Shown: positions 47,693-57,956, counted from the first letter of the stretch. The stretch: DNA of 64,000 bases from Roseomonas sp. E05 (GCF_030063475.1 NZ_JASIRT010000002.1:310001-374000); one strand, 5' to 3'. A program made the numbers and translations. The notes: generated from the sequence alone by a model not told the origin.

Positions 47693-47731
47693 GGGGGCGC
47701 TTCGTTCCGTTGCGCCCCCTCGGTTGGGGGA
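47693..47731 (+). promoter_or_regulatory. Two exclusive hairpins in the dksA leader
   Basis: GGGGGCGC (47693-47700) can pair with GCGCCCCC (47712-47719). The same CCCCC (47715-47719) can instead pair with GGGGG (47726-47730), which is part of the Shine-Dalgarno GGGGGA eight bases before the dksA ATG. The first fold would free the ribosome site and the second hide it. Confidence 0.35.
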
Positions 47732-47739
47732 TCGAACCA

Positions 47740-48156
47740 ATGCTGGTAACTTTGCCGCCCGACTATCGGCCGTCCGAAAACGAAGAGTTCATGAATCCCC
47801 TGCAGCAAGAGTACTTCCGCCAGAAGCTATTGCGGTGGCGTCATGACTTGCTGCGGGAGGCGGGCGACACGCTGGCCAGTCTCAGCGAAGGCGGGATTGC
47901 CGAGGCGGACCTGACCGACCGGGCAAGCGTCGAGACTGATCGTGCGCTGGAGCTCCGCACCCGCGACCGTGCCCGCAAGCTGATCACCAAGATCGATCAG
48001 GCCCTGGAGCGGTTGGAGAACGGCACTTACGGCTATTGCGAGGAGACTGGCGAACCCATCGGGCTGCGCCGTCTGGAAGCCCGGCCCATTGCCACCCTGT
48101 CCATCGAGGCGCAGGAACGCCACGAGCGGATGGAGCGCGTGCACCGCGACGACTGA
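47740..48156 (+). CDS. dksA: RNA polymerase-binding transcription factor DksA (zinc-independent type)
   Basis: Binds the RNA polymerase secondary channel and, with ppGpp, adjusts rRNA and biosynthetic promoters. The N-terminus MLVTLPPDYRPSENEEFMNPLQQEYFRQKL and the coiled coil (TDRASVETDRALELRTRDRARKL in two stretches) are typical of alphaproteobacteria. The globular tip reads YCEETGEPIGLRRLEARP...LSIEAQERHE: only the first of the four zinc cysteines of E. coli DksA remains. 138 residues from the ATG at 47740; upstream in-frame codons lie in the leader. Confidence 0.95.
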   Translation: MLVTLPPDYRPSENEEFMNPLQQEYFRQKLLRWRHDLLREAGDTLASLSEGGIAEADLTDRASVETDRALELRTRDRARKLITKIDQALERLENGTYGYCEETGEPIGLRRLEARPIATLSIEAQERHERMERVHRDD

Positions 48157-48631
48157 GCGGTGCGGGCTCCATGGCCTGCCGCGCCCCGCCGGAAGGCCTG
48201 GGCGTGCCAGCCTCCTGCCCGGGATCTGGCCGATCCCGCGGCCTGGGCGCGGGCCGAGCGGGTTCATCCCCGCCGGCCGGCACCCCTGAAGCCGGCGCCC
48301 TGGCAGGCTGGCCAGTGGCTAATTTCGTCTTAGCGCTTGCATTCAGGGCGCATCCGGTGCATCTGCCGGCCCGACGGTGGGCGCGGTGAATCGCTTCGGC
48401 GAACGCCGCCGGCCCGCTGTGTTCCGGGAGCCTGTTCGGCCATTCGGCGGCAACGAGGCGGGAAGGGGTTCGCTCCTCCCCGCAGTTCGGATTTGGGCCG
48501 CGAGTGGCGCGATGGCTTTCCCGGGGCAGCCAAGGTAAGGTTCTGGCGAGCACGCGGGACGGGACGCCGCGCTTGACTCGCATCGCTTTGTTCCCGCGCG
48601 GCTCGCGCCGCGACGCGTATGGAGGCCCCCC
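48157..48631. other. 475-base intergenic region between dksA and fusA
   Basis: No protein, tRNA or rRNA gene is seen. CGGGATC/GATCCCG around a five-base loop (48220-48238) could end the dksA transcript but has no U-tract. TTGACT at 48573-48578 is a good -35 for fusA, yet the bases 17 downstream are GC-rich and give no -10. Small frames here lack ribosome sites. Confidence 0.5.
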
Positions 48632-50719
48632 GTGGCGCGCACCCCGCTCGAGAAGATCCGCAATATCGGTATTACGGCGCATATTGACGCCGGCAAGACG
48701 ACGACGACCGAGCGGATTCTGTATTACACCGGCAAGTCGCACAGGATCGGTGAGGTCCATGAGGGCAACACCACCACCGATTACATGGAGCAGGAGCGTG
48801 AGCGTGGCATCACGATCACCTCCGCCGCCGTGACCGCCGAGTGGAAGAACCACCGGATCAACGTCATCGACACGCCGGGCCACATCGACTTCAACATCGA
48901 GGTGAACCGCTCGCTGCGCGTGCTCGACGGCGCCGTGTTCATCATCGAGGGCGTGGCCGGCGTGCAGCCGCAGTCCGAGACGAACTGGCGCCTGGCCGAC
49001 CGCTACAACGTGCCCCGCATCATCTTCATCAACAAGCTGGACCGCACCGGCGCCGACTTCTATCGCGCCGCCGCCACGCTGACCGAGAAGCTGGGCATCA
49101 ACTGGCTCGCCCTGCAGCTGCCGATCGGCATCGAGGACACGCTGAAGGGCGTGGTCGATCTGGTGACGATGAAGGCGCTGATCTGGGAGGGTGACGAGCT
49201 CGGCGCCAACTACCACGAGGCCGAGATCCCGGACGACCTGAAGGAGAAGGCGGCCGAGTACCGCCAGACCCTGCTCGACACCGCGCTGTCGGTCGATGAC
49301 GCGGCGATGGAGGAATACTTCGACAAGGGCGACGTCTCGGTCGAGACCCTGAAGCGCTGCATCAAGCGCGGCACGATCGACGGCACCTTCCGCCCGGTCT
49401 TCTGCGGTTCGGCCTTCAAGAACAAGGGCGTGCAGCCGCTGCTGGACGGCGTGGTCGACTACCTGCCAGCGCCGACCGACGTCGCCGGTATCAAGGTGGC
49501 GCTGGAGGAAGGCCAGGAGGAGGATCCGGCGAACCCGGCCCGCATCATCCCGGCCCGGGAAGACGCCCCCTTCGCTGCGCTGGCCTTCAAGATCATCAAC
49601 GACAAGTATGGCAACCTGACCTTCGTCCGGGTCTATGCCGGCGTCATCCGCTCCGGCGACACCTTCATGAACACCACGAAGGGTCACAAGGAGCGGATCG
49701 GCCGCATGTTCCAGATGCACGCCGACAAGCGTGAGGAAGTGAAGGAGATCTACGCCGGCGACATCGTCGCCATCGTGGGCCTCAAGGACACCGGCACGGG
49801 TGACACCCTGGCCGACGCCTCCGACCCGGTCGTGCTCGAGCGCATGGCCTTCCCGGTCCCGGTCATCGACATCTCCGTCGAGCCGAAGACCAAGGACGGC
49901 GTCGAGAAGATGACGCTCGGCCTGCAGAAGCTGGCCGGCGAGGACCCGTCGCTCCGCCTGAAGACCGACCAGGAGACCGGCCAGACCATCCTGTCCGGCA
50001 TGGGCGAGCTGCACCTCGAGATCATCATCGACCGCCTGCGCCGCGAGTACGGCGTGGACGCCAACATCGGCGCGCCGCAGGTGGCCTACCGCGAGACGAT
50101 CACCAAGTCGCACACCGAGATCTACACCCACAAGAAGCAGTCGGGTGGCTCGGGCCAGTTCGCCGAGGTGAAGATCACCTTCGAGCCCAAGGAGCGGAAC
50201 GAGGGGATCGAGTTCGTCAACGCGGTCGTCGGCGGCTCCGTGCCGAAGGAGTACATCCCGGCGGTCGAGAAGGGCATCAAGGTGCAGGCCGACACGGGTG
50301 TGCTCGCCGGCTTCCCGACGGTGGACTTCAAGTACACCCTGACGGACGGCAAGTACCACGACGTCGACTCCTCGGCCCTGGCCTTCGAGATCGCCGCCAA
50401 GGCCTGCTTCCGCGAAGGCATGAAGAAGGCCGGCCCGGTGATCCTGGAGCCGATCATGGATGTCGAGGTGACCACCCCGCAGGACCATGTCGGTGACGTG
50501 GTGGGCGACCTGAACCGTCGCCGCGGCATCATCCAGAGCCAGGACATGGCGGGCACCTCCGTCATTGTCCGCGCCCATGTGCCGCTGAAGGAGATGTTCG
50601 GCTACATCTCCAACCTGCGTGGCATGACGAAGGGCCGTGCGTCCTTCTCCATGCAGTTCCACCACTATGATCCGGTGCCGCGCAACGTTGCGGACGAGAT
50701 CATGGCGAAGAGCGCCTGA
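48632..50719 (+). CDS. fusA: Elongation factor G
   Basis: GTPase that drives ribosomal translocation and, with RRF, recycling. G motifs: [12 protein letters not shown] (P-loop), [10 protein letters not shown] (switch), DTPGHIDF and NKLD. Domains IV-V follow, with [12 protein letters not shown] and the C-terminal [17 protein letters not shown]. 695 residues, a normal EF-G1. The GTG start follows GGAGG. It stands alone: rpsL and rpsG are not upstream and tuf is not downstream, so it is either a relocated or a second copy. Confidence 0.98.
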   Translation: MARTPLEKIRNIGITAHIDAGKTTTTERILYYTGKSHRIGEVHEGNTTTDYMEQERERGITITSAAVTAEWKNHRINVIDTPGHIDFNIEVNRSLRVLDGAVFIIEGVAGVQPQSETNWRLADRYNVPRIIFINKLDRTGADFYRAAATLTEKLGINWLALQLPIGIEDTLKGVVDLVTMKALIWEGDELGANYHEAEIPDDLKEKAAEYRQTLLDTALSVDDAAMEEYFDKGDVSVETLKRCIKRGTIDGTFRPVFCGSAFKNKGVQPLLDGVVDYLPAPTDVAGIKVALEEGQEEDPANPARIIPAREDAPFAALAFKIINDKYGNLTFVRVYAGVIRSGDTFMNTTKGHKERIGRMFQMHADKREEVKEIYAGDIVAIVGLKDTGTGDTLADASDPVVLERMAFPVPVIDISVEPKTKDGVEKMTLGLQKLAGEDPSLRLKTDQETGQTILSGMGELHLEIIIDRLRREYGVDANIGAPQVAYRETITKSHTEIYTHKKQSGGSGQFAEVKITFEPKERNEGIEFVNAVVGGSVPKEYIPAVEKGIKVQADTGVLAGFPTVDFKYTLTDGKYHDVDSSALAFEIAAKACFREGMKKAGPVILEPIMDVEVTTPQDHVGDVVGDLNRRRGIIQSQDMAGTSVIVRAHVPLKEMFGYISNLRGMTKGRASFSMQFHHYDPVPRNVADEIMAKSA

Positions 50720-50727
50720 GGCATCTG

Positions 50728-51066
50728 GTGCGGCTCCGCTGGCAGCGTGGCCGCATCGAAGATCCGGAGCCCGGAGCCGACGAGGCCAGCCGGGCCCTGG
50801 AATGGATTGGTTGTGACGACGCGGGCGATCCCATCGCCCGCGTCGTTCGCATTCGGGGGCCGGTGTTGTTCCGCTGGCGGCTGCGCCATGCCGTGGCGCT
50901 GGATGACGAGGCGCGCGTCGTGGAACTGCGGCCTGCCGTGCCGGAGGGCCGCTGGCTCGTGGTGGTACGGGACCGCGTGGTCGGGCGAACGCGCCTGCCG
51001 CTCGACGGGGTGCGTCGGGCTGAGGCGCTGCTCGGCCGCGGCGGCGAGGCGTCCTCGCGCTCCTAG
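50728..51066 (+). CDS. Hypothetical protein following fusA, 112 residues
   Basis: I do not recognise it. The GTG at 50728 lies eight bases after the fusA stop, with GAGG overlapping that stop and spaced six bases from the GTG, so it is likely cotranscribed and coupled. The product is soluble and Arg-rich (RLRWQRGRIEDPEP, VVRIRGPVLFRWRLRHAV) with alternating Val/Arg strands, suggesting a small beta-rich fold. Frames on the opposite strand across the same bases are less convincing. It ends inside the palindromic element at 51063-51115. Confidence 0.5.
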   Translation: MRLRWQRGRIEDPEPGADEASRALEWIGCDDAGDPIARVVRIRGPVLFRWRLRHAVALDDEARVVELRPAVPEGRWLVVVRDRVVGRTRLPLDGVRRAEALLGRGGEASSRS

Positions 51067-51115
51067 AGCATTTTCACCTGTTCCGATGGTGCCATCGGAA
51101 CGGGATCTGCTCTAG
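51063..51115. repeat. Nested palindromic intergenic element
   Basis: Outer arms CTAGAGCA and TGCTCTAG (51063-51070 and 51108-51115) enclose a 10-bp inner stem, GTTCCGATGG with its complement (51080-51089, 51092-51101). The outline (AGAGCA TTTTCA ... GTTCCG ... CGGAAC ... TGCTCT) matches a dispersed element type I recall from many alphaproteobacterial genomes. It sits between convergent genes and may serve as terminator or REP-like site. Only one copy is seen in this window. Confidence 0.65.
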
Positions 51116-51125
51116 CGGACCTGCT

Positions 51126-51434
51126 TCAATCGGGCAGGCAGCGGATGATGTCGCGATGGCCGCGCGCCAGGACCGGCCGGGTGCCGGCCGGGCAGGCGGC
51201 CATGGCCTCGCGTTGCGGGGCAGGCAGGCCGTTGTCCCAGGGGCTGCGGTCCAGGCCGCGGTCGCAGCGGCCGGGTACGCCGCGCACCGGGGCACCGCCG
51301 TGGGGGCAGAGCCAGCGCCGGATCGCCTCGAGCTGTGCGGCGTTCGGGCGGCGCGACGGTTCGGCCGGCGCCGCCGGGGCGCTCTCCGCCGCCAGCAAGG
51401 TCAGCGCGGCGCAGAAGATGCGGCAGAGCCTCAT
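51126..51434 (-). CDS. Small secreted four-cysteine protein, 102 residues
   Basis: I do not recognise this protein. An N-terminal signal peptide is clear (MRLCRIFCAALTLLAAESAPA, cut near APA-AP), so it is probably periplasmic. The mature part has four Cys (about residues 43, 57, 81 and 99, in WLCPHGG, GRCDRG, AACPAG and IRCLPD), enough for two disulfides. I chose the ATG at 51434 for the signal peptide; an ATG six codons earlier is possible. Divergent from a small membrane protein gene and convergent with the fusA follower. Confidence 0.6.
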   Translation of the reverse strand: MRLCRIFCAALTLLAAESAPAAPAEPSRRPNAAQLEAIRRWLCPHGGAPVRGVPGRCDRGLDRSPWDNGLPAPQREAMAACPAGTRPVLARGHRDIIRCLPD

Positions 51435-51513
51435 ATGCGGCAGCCTTAGCATCATTTCGCTTCCGCGTCGCCCTGTGGGCTTGCCCCTTGAAGTCCTGCC
51501 CGGATGCCGCAAC

Positions 51514-51822
51514 ATGGAGACCATGGACCCGCGAGCCGACCAACGCCCCGTTCTGGACATGACGCCTGAGGGCGAGTTCCGCGACCCTGCGCCGCGGCAG
51601 GCCACCTGGCTGGACCGCGCGCTGGCGCGGCTGGGGGGCGTCGCTGTGCTGGTGGCGCTTGTCGCCGCCGGGGTGGTGGTGGCGGGCATCGCGGTGGCTT
51701 TCCTGGCGCTGGCCCTGCCGGTGGCCGTGGTCGCCGGGCTGGTGGCCTTCGGAAGCCTCTGGTGGCACGCCCGGCGCGGCACGGCGAGGGGCCGTAGCTT
51801 CACTTTCGTCATGCGGCGCTAG
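51514..51822 (+). CDS. Small membrane protein, 102 residues
   Basis: I do not recognise it. A polar N-terminus of about 35 residues (METMDPRADQRP) leads into two long hydrophobic stretches, GVAVLVALVAAGVVVAGIAVAFLALALP broken only by Gly, and VAVVAGLVAFGSLWW, then a basic tail ending in FVMRR. The start is either this ATG or the one three codons later. It is divergent from the secreted four-Cys protein gene and convergent with comM, 12 bases apart. Confidence 0.58.
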   Translation: METMDPRADQRPVLDMTPEGEFRDPAPRQATWLDRALARLGGVAVLVALVAAGVVVAGIAVAFLALALPVAVVAGLVAFGSLWWHARRGTARGRSFTFVMRR

Positions 51823-51834
51823 GCTGGGCGCGGC

Positions 51835-53352
51835 CTAGCCCCCGTTGAGCTGCGCCCCGCGCTGCCGGTAGGTCAGCGCCTCGGCCATGTGCGTGCGCAG
51901 GATGCGCTCCTCTCCCGCCAGATCGGCAATGCTGCGGGCCACCCGGAAGCAGCGGGTGAAGCCGCGATTCGACAGGCCCAGTTGCCCTGCGGCACGCTCC
52001 GCCAATGCCAAGGCCTCCGGTGCTGCCGTTGCGGTCAGCCTGTCCAGCGGCGTCTCGGCGTTGCTGCGCGGCCCCTGCGGCCCGCCGCGCCGTGCCTGCA
52101 GCGCCCTTGCCTCCGCGACCCTGCGCGCGACCGCCGTGCTCGGCTCCCCGCTTGGCGCGCGGGCCAGTTCGCCCGGGGCAATGGGCGCCATGCCGATGTT
52201 CAGGTCCATCCGGTCGAGCAGGGGACCCGAGATGCGCGCCTGATAGGCCTCCCCGCAGCGCGGGGCGGAGCCGCACTCCCGCGTGGCATTGCCGAGATGG
52301 CCGCAGCGGCAGGGATTCATCGCCGCCACGAGCTGGATGCGGGCGGGATAGGTGACATGGGCGCTGGCGCGGCTGATGACGCATTCGCCGCTCTCCAGCG
52401 GCTGCCGCAGCGCCTCCAGCGCCGGTCGCGGGAATTCCGGCAGTTCGTCCAGGAACAGCACACCGCGATGCGCAAGGCTGACCTCGCCGGGCCTGGCGCG
52501 CGGCCCGCCGCCGACCAGCGCCGCCTGGCTGGCGGAATGATGCGGATTGCGGAAGGGTGGCCGAGTGGAGATGCGGCCACCCTCGATCAGTCCCGCCACG
52601 CTTCGTACCAGACTGACCTCCAGTGCCTCGGCAGGGCTGAGGTCCGGCAAAAGGCCCGGCAGGCGCGCGGCGAGCATGGACTTGCCGGCGCCGGGCGGAC
52701 CGTTCAGCAGCAGATTGTGTCCGCCCGCCGCCGCAATCTCCAGCGCGCGCTTGGCGGTTTCCTGTCCCTTCACCTCGGAGAGGCACGGGCTCTCCGCCCG
52801 CTCCGGCGCCAGCCGAGGCGGCAGCGGGGCGGTCATCACCTGCCGGCCGGTCAGATGGGCGATCAGCTGCCGCAGATCCGTGGCGGCGAGGATTTCGACC
52901 GAGCCGGCCCAGGCCGCCTCGCTCCCCTGGGCGCCGGGGCAGATCAGTCCCAGCCCGCGTGCCGCCGCGCCCAGTGCGGCAGGCAGGATTCCGGCCACCG
53001 GGCCGATGGCGCCGTCCAGCGCCAGCTCGCCCAGCGCGGCGAAGCCGGCCAGCTCCTCTGCCGGCACCACCTCCATGGCGGCCAGCACGGCGAGCGCGAT
53101 CGGCAGGTCGAAATGCGAACCTTCCTTGGCGAGGTCCGCAGGAGCGAGGTTCACCAGCACCCGCTTCGGCGGCAGGCTGAGGCCGAGCCCGTTGAGGGCG
53201 GCCCGCACGCGCTCGCGGCTCTCGGCCACCGCCTTGTCCGGCAGGCCGACCACCGTGAAGGCGGGCAGGCCGCTGGCGATCTGCACCTGCACCTCAACCG
53301 GCAGGGTCTCGATTCCCGAAAAGACGAAGCTGGCGAGGCGTGCGATCCGCAT
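51835..53352 (-). CDS. comM: YifB/ComM family Mg-chelatase-like ATPase
   Basis: Hexameric AAA+ helicase-like protein that aids branch migration during natural transformation. N-terminal domain with SGLPAFTVVGLPDKAVAESRERVRAAL in two segments and a Lon-like fold, AAA+ core with Walker A GPPGAGKSMLAARLPG and Walker B FLDELPEF, and a C-terminal Mg-chelatase region with CxxC-type cysteines in NPCRCGHLGN and RECGSAPRCG. 505 residues. With comEC at 5488 it adds a second competence gene to this window. Confidence 0.94.
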   Translation of the reverse strand: MRIARLASFVFSGIETLPVEVQVQIASGLPAFTVVGLPDKAVAESRERVRAALNGLGLSLPPKRVLVNLAPADLAKEGSHFDLPIALAVLAAMEVVPAEELAGFAALGELALDGAIGPVAGILPAALGAAARGLGLICPGAQGSEAAWAGSVEILAATDLRQLIAHLTGRQVMTAPLPPRLAPERAESPCLSEVKGQETAKRALEIAAAGGHNLLLNGPPGAGKSMLAARLPGLLPDLSPAEALEVSLVRSVAGLIEGGRISTRPPFRNPHHSASQAALVGGGPRARPGEVSLAHRGVLFLDELPEFPRPALEALRQPLESGECVISRASAHVTYPARIQLVAAMNPCRCGHLGNATRECGSAPRCGEAYQARISGPLLDRMDLNIGMAPIAPGELARAPSGEPSTAVARRVAEARALQARRGGPQGPRSNAETPLDRLTATAAPEALALAERAAGQLGLSNRGFTRCFRVARSIADLAGEERILRTHMAEALTYRQRGAQLNGG

Positions 53353-53407
53353 GCCACAGGGGCGTAATGAGTCCCGCGCGCCTTTTCAACGGGAAGTTGA
53401 GCGTGGT

Positions 53408-54439
53408 TCAGCGGCCCCAGGCTGCCAGGAAGCGCTCCAGCAGGGCACCGATCACCCCGACATTGTAACCGCCCTCCTGCACCACCACCGTGGGCAGGCC
53501 GAGGGCGGAAAGCCGCTCGGCGGCGCGGGCGAAGCCGTCGGAGGTGACGCGGAGGAAGCTGAGCGGCTCGTGTTCGGAGGCGTCGAAGCCGAGCGGCACC
53601 ACCAGTGCCTCGGCGCCGAAGGCGCGCGCGCGGGCGGCGGCGGTTTCGATCGCCTCCAGCCAGGCGTCGTCGGCACTGCCCTGTGGCAGAGGAAGGTTGA
53701 GGTTGCAGCCGGCCCCCGCGCCGGCGCCCTGCTCGCCGGCATGGCCCACATACCAGGGGTAGTAGCCGGAGGGGTCGCCATGCACGGAGGCGGTCAGCAC
53801 ATCCCCTCGCTCCCAGAAGATGCCCTGGGTGCCGTTGCCGTGGTGGGCGTCGATGTCGATCACCGCCACGCGCGCGGCGCCCGCGCGGCGCAGCGCCTCG
53901 GCGGCGAGGGCGCTGTTGTTGACGTAGCAGTGGCCGCCGGCGCGTGCGGCATAGGCGTGGTGCCCGGGCGGCCGGCTCAGCGCATAGGCGCAGCCGCCCT
54001 GCGCCGCGATCTCGGCCGCCGCAAGCGCGCAACTCGCGGCGGAGCGGATCGACTCCCAGGAACCGGGGCCGATCGGGCAGGCGGTATCCGCCGTGTACCA
54101 GCCGGTTCGGCCGATGATGGCGGTGGTGGGGGTGGCGCCCTGGGCCAGCATCTCGGGCGAGGGATGCATGTTGGCCACCACCTCCGGCCCCTTTTCCGGC
54201 AGCGCGGCCCAGGCTTCCGCCGCCTCGGCGAGGAAGGCGATATAGCCGGCGTCATGCACCGCCGTCAGTGCTTCGGGCGCGACCAGAGGCGGGGTTTCGA
54301 CGGTGGCGCCCATGCGGTGCAGGGCGGCGAGCAGGGCCTCGGCCCGCTCGGGCACCTCGAAGTTCCGGCGGACCTGGCCGCGCTGGAGGAAGAACTGCGG
54401 CGTGTGCCGCGACTGGTCGGGGTGAGCGAGGGCGCGCAT
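53408..54439 (-). CDS. Histone deacetylase family protein (acetylpolyamine amidohydrolase type)
   Basis: Zinc deacetylase of the class II HDAC-like family; bacterial members act on acetylpolyamines, acetoin-type or other acetyl amides. Active-site marks are RPPGHHAYAARAGGHCYVNN (His pair), VIDIDAHHGNGTQ (zinc Asp and His), LVVPLGFDASEHEPL (zinc Asp) and VVVQEGGYN (Tyr). 343 residues from the ATG at 54439; an upstream in-frame start would cross the divergent control region. It faces the import-hydrolysis operon across 95 bases, so shared regulation is possible. Confidence 0.9.
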   Translation of the reverse strand: MRALAHPDQSRHTPQFFLQRGQVRRNFEVPERAEALLAALHRMGATVETPPLVAPEALTAVHDAGYIAFLAEAAEAWAALPEKGPEVVANMHPSPEMLAQGATPTTAIIGRTGWYTADTACPIGPGSWESIRSAASCALAAAEIAAQGGCAYALSRPPGHHAYAARAGGHCYVNNSALAAEALRRAGAARVAVIDIDAHHGNGTQGIFWERGDVLTASVHGDPSGYYPWYVGHAGEQGAGAGAGCNLNLPLPQGSADDAWLEAIETAAARARAFGAEALVVPLGFDASEHEPLSFLRVTSDGFARAAERLSALGLPTVVVQEGGYNVGVIGALLERFLAAWGR

Positions 54440-54534
54440 GGGAAACGAGGCTAGGCTCACCGCCTGGCCTTGTCGATCCGGTGGAAGCAAGGCTAGCGTT
54501 CCTCCCAGGGAAGTTTCATCGGGAGACAATAACA

Positions 54535-56121
54535 ATGGCTCTTTCACGTCGCGGCCTCATGGCCGCAGCGGCCGCTACCCCTTTCCTGATGCGCGTCGAG
54601 GACGCGCTGGCGCAGGGCATCCAGCCCAAGCGTGGCGGAACCCTCAACACCATCGTCAACCCGGAACCGCCGGTCCTGCATGTCGGCGTCAACAACCAGG
54701 CGCCGACGCTGATCGTCGGCGGCAAGATCTTCCAGGGCCTCCTGCGCTACAGCGCCAAGCTGGAGCCGATGCCGGAGCTGGCGAAGCGCTGGGAGGTGAG
54801 CCCGGACGGGCTGGAATACACCTTCCACCTCCAGGAGAACGTCAGGTTCCACGACGGCAAGCCGATGACGGCCGAGGATGTGGTCTTCTCCATCATGAAG
54901 TTCCACATGGAGCTTTCGCCGCGTGCCCGCGGGGTCTTCGCGCGCATCAAGGAGGGCGTCGCCGTCGATCCGCAGACGGTGAAGTTCACCCTCTCGGCGC
55001 CCTTCGAGCCCTTCCTGCTGATGTTCGACGTGACCGTCTCGGCGATCGTGCCGAAGCACCTGTTCGAGGGCCAGGACTACCGGCAGGCGCCGGCCGTGCA
55101 GAAGCCGGTCGGCACCGGGCCGTTCAGGTTCGCCGAGTGGCAGCGCGGCAACTTCATCCGCCTGGAGCGCTTCGACGGCTACTGGAAACCGAACCAGCCC
55201 TATCTCGACGCCATCATCTACCGCGTCATTCCCGACAGCCAGTCGCGCCGCCTGGCGCTGGAGACCGGGCAGGTCATCCTAACCCAGTCGAACGACATCG
55301 AACCTTTCGACGTGCCGCAGATGCGCGCGCAGCCCAACCTGGAGGTTCAGACGGCAGGCTGGGAATATTTCGGCCCGCTGATGTGGGTGGAGCTGAACCA
55401 TCGCGTCAAGCCGCTCGACGATGTGCGGGTTCGCCGCGCCCTGGCGCATGCGGTCAACCGCGACTTCATCGCGCAGCGGCTCTGGTTCGGCATCGGCAAG
55501 CCGGCGACCGGGCCGGTCGCCAGCACCACCCGCTTCCATGAGCCCGGCGCCAAGATGCCGGCCTATGACGTCGAGGCCGCCAAGAAGCTGCTCGACGAGG
55601 CCGGGCTGAAGCCGAACGGGCAGGGGGTGCGCTTCGCCATCAAGCACATGAGCCTGCCCTATGGCGAGGTGTTCACCCGGCTCGCGGAGTTCCTGCGGCA
55701 GTCGCTGCGGCAGGTCGGCGTGGACCTGCAGCTGGAGAGCGTGGATGTCGGCACCTGGGCGCAGCGCACCGCCAACTGGGACTTCGACACCACCATCAAC
55801 TATCTCTACCAGTACGGCGATCCCACGCTCGGCGTGGAGCGCAGCTACGTCTCGACCAACATCAAGAAGATCCTGTTCTCCAACGTCTCGGGCTACGCAA
55901 ACCCGAAGGTGGACGAGCTCTTCACCGAGGCGCGCGATGCCGCCGATCCAAAGCAGCGCCAGGCCTCCTTCAGCGCGGTGCAGAAGATCCTGGTGGAGGA
56001 CGTGCCGCTGGTCTGGCTGATGGAGATGGCCTTCCCGACCATCCATGACAGGAAGCTGCACAACGTGATCACCTCGGGCGCGGGCGTGCACGCCAGCTTC
56101 GACGACGTGTTCCTGGCCTGA
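54535..56121 (+). CDS. ABC transporter solute-binding protein, family 5
   Basis: Exported ligand-binding subunit of the adjacent importer. SRRGLMAAAAATPF is a twin-arginine signal, with a cut after DALA. Family marks: YTFHLQENVRFHDGKPMTAEDVVFS in two blocks, VGTGPFRFAEW and DVEAAKKLLDEAGLK. 528 residues. GGGAG stands nine bases before the ATG. It heads a seven-gene operon in which every later junction is 6 bases or shorter or overlapping, so the solute should be the substrate of the hydrolases that follow. Confidence 0.95.
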   Translation: MALSRRGLMAAAAATPFLMRVEDALAQGIQPKRGGTLNTIVNPEPPVLHVGVNNQAPTLIVGGKIFQGLLRYSAKLEPMPELAKRWEVSPDGLEYTFHLQENVRFHDGKPMTAEDVVFSIMKFHMELSPRARGVFARIKEGVAVDPQTVKFTLSAPFEPFLLMFDVTVSAIVPKHLFEGQDYRQAPAVQKPVGTGPFRFAEWQRGNFIRLERFDGYWKPNQPYLDAIIYRVIPDSQSRRLALETGQVILTQSNDIEPFDVPQMRAQPNLEVQTAGWEYFGPLMWVELNHRVKPLDDVRVRRALAHAVNRDFIAQRLWFGIGKPATGPVASTTRFHEPGAKMPAYDVEAAKKLLDEAGLKPNGQGVRFAIKHMSLPYGEVFTRLAEFLRQSLRQVGVDLQLESVDVGTWAQRTANWDFDTTINYLYQYGDPTLGVERSYVSTNIKKILFSNVSGYANPKVDELFTEARDAADPKQRQASFSAVQKILVEDVPLVWLMEMAFPTIHDRKLHNVITSGAGVHASFDDVFLA

Positions 56122-56127
56122 GCAGGC

Positions 56128-57110
<983 letters not shown>

Positions 57111-57114
<4 letters not shown>

Positions 57115-57956
57115 ACAGCTTCTGGCGCAATTTCGCGCGCAACCGCGGCGCGGTGGTGGGCCTCGTCATCCTGCTGCTGGTGATCGCTCTGGCGGTGCTG
57201 GCGCCGGTGCTCTTCCCGGGCAGCCCCTGGGACATGGTCGCCGCACCCTTCGCGCCACCGGGCGAGATGGGCATGCTGCTCGGCTCCGACAGCCTCGGCC
57301 GGGACGTGGCCGCAGGCATCGCGCATGGCGCGCGGGTCTCGCTGCTGGTGGGGGCGGTCTCCACCGTGGCGGCGCTGGCCATCGGCGTCACGCTCGGCGC
57401 GGTCGCCGGCTATCTCGGCGGGCTGGCGGACGAGGTGGTGATGCGCTTCACCGAATTCTTCCAGACCATCCCGAGCTTCGTGCTGGCGATCCTGCTGGTG
57501 GCGATCTTCACGCCCACCATCCAGTCCATCGTCTTCGCCATCGCCGTGGTCTCCTGGCCGCCGGTGACGCGGGTGGTGCGGGCCGAATTCCTGTCACTGC
57601 GCTCGCGCGAATTCGTGCAGGCGTCGGAGGTGCTCGGCAAGTCCCGGCTCTCCATCGTCATGGGCGACATCCTGCCGAACGCGCTCTCGCCCATCGTCGT
57701 GCTCTCCTCGCTGATGGTGGCGACGGCGATCCTGCTGGAGAGCGCGCTCTCCTTTCTCGGGCTGGGCGATCCCAACATGATGTCCTGGGGCTTCCTGATC
57801 GGCTCGGGCCGCAGCGTCATCCGCATCGCCTGGTGGATGAGCGTCTTCCCCGGCATCGCCATCTTCCTCACCGTGCTGTCGCTGAACCTGGTGGGCGAGG
57901 GACTGTCGGATGCGCTGAACCCGCGCCTGGCGCGCAACCGCGGAGGCGCGGCATGA
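57111..57956 (+). CDS. ABC transporter permease, DppC type
   Basis: Second permease of the importer, about six helices. Family marks: the N-terminal cytoplasmic NFARNRGAVVGLVIL, LLGSDSLGRDVAAGIAHGARVSL, and the coupling loop REFVQASEVLGKSRLSIVMGDILPN with LSFLGLGDPNMMSWG. 281 residues from the ATG at 57111. Overlaps both neighbours by ATGA, which shows translational coupling. Confidence 0.96.

Noticed and set aside
48036-48576. Small frames on both strands between dksA and fusA
   Set aside because: No start signals, and Arg/Pro/Gly-rich translations typical of random GC-rich DNA.
47984-50665. An 893-codon minus-strand open frame
   Set aside because: Mirror frame of fusA and dksA, with no ribosome site or recognisable domain.
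50665-50889. A minus-strand 74-codon frame after fusA
   Set aside because: The plus-strand frame from the GTG at 50728 has a well-placed ribosome site and follows fusA directly.
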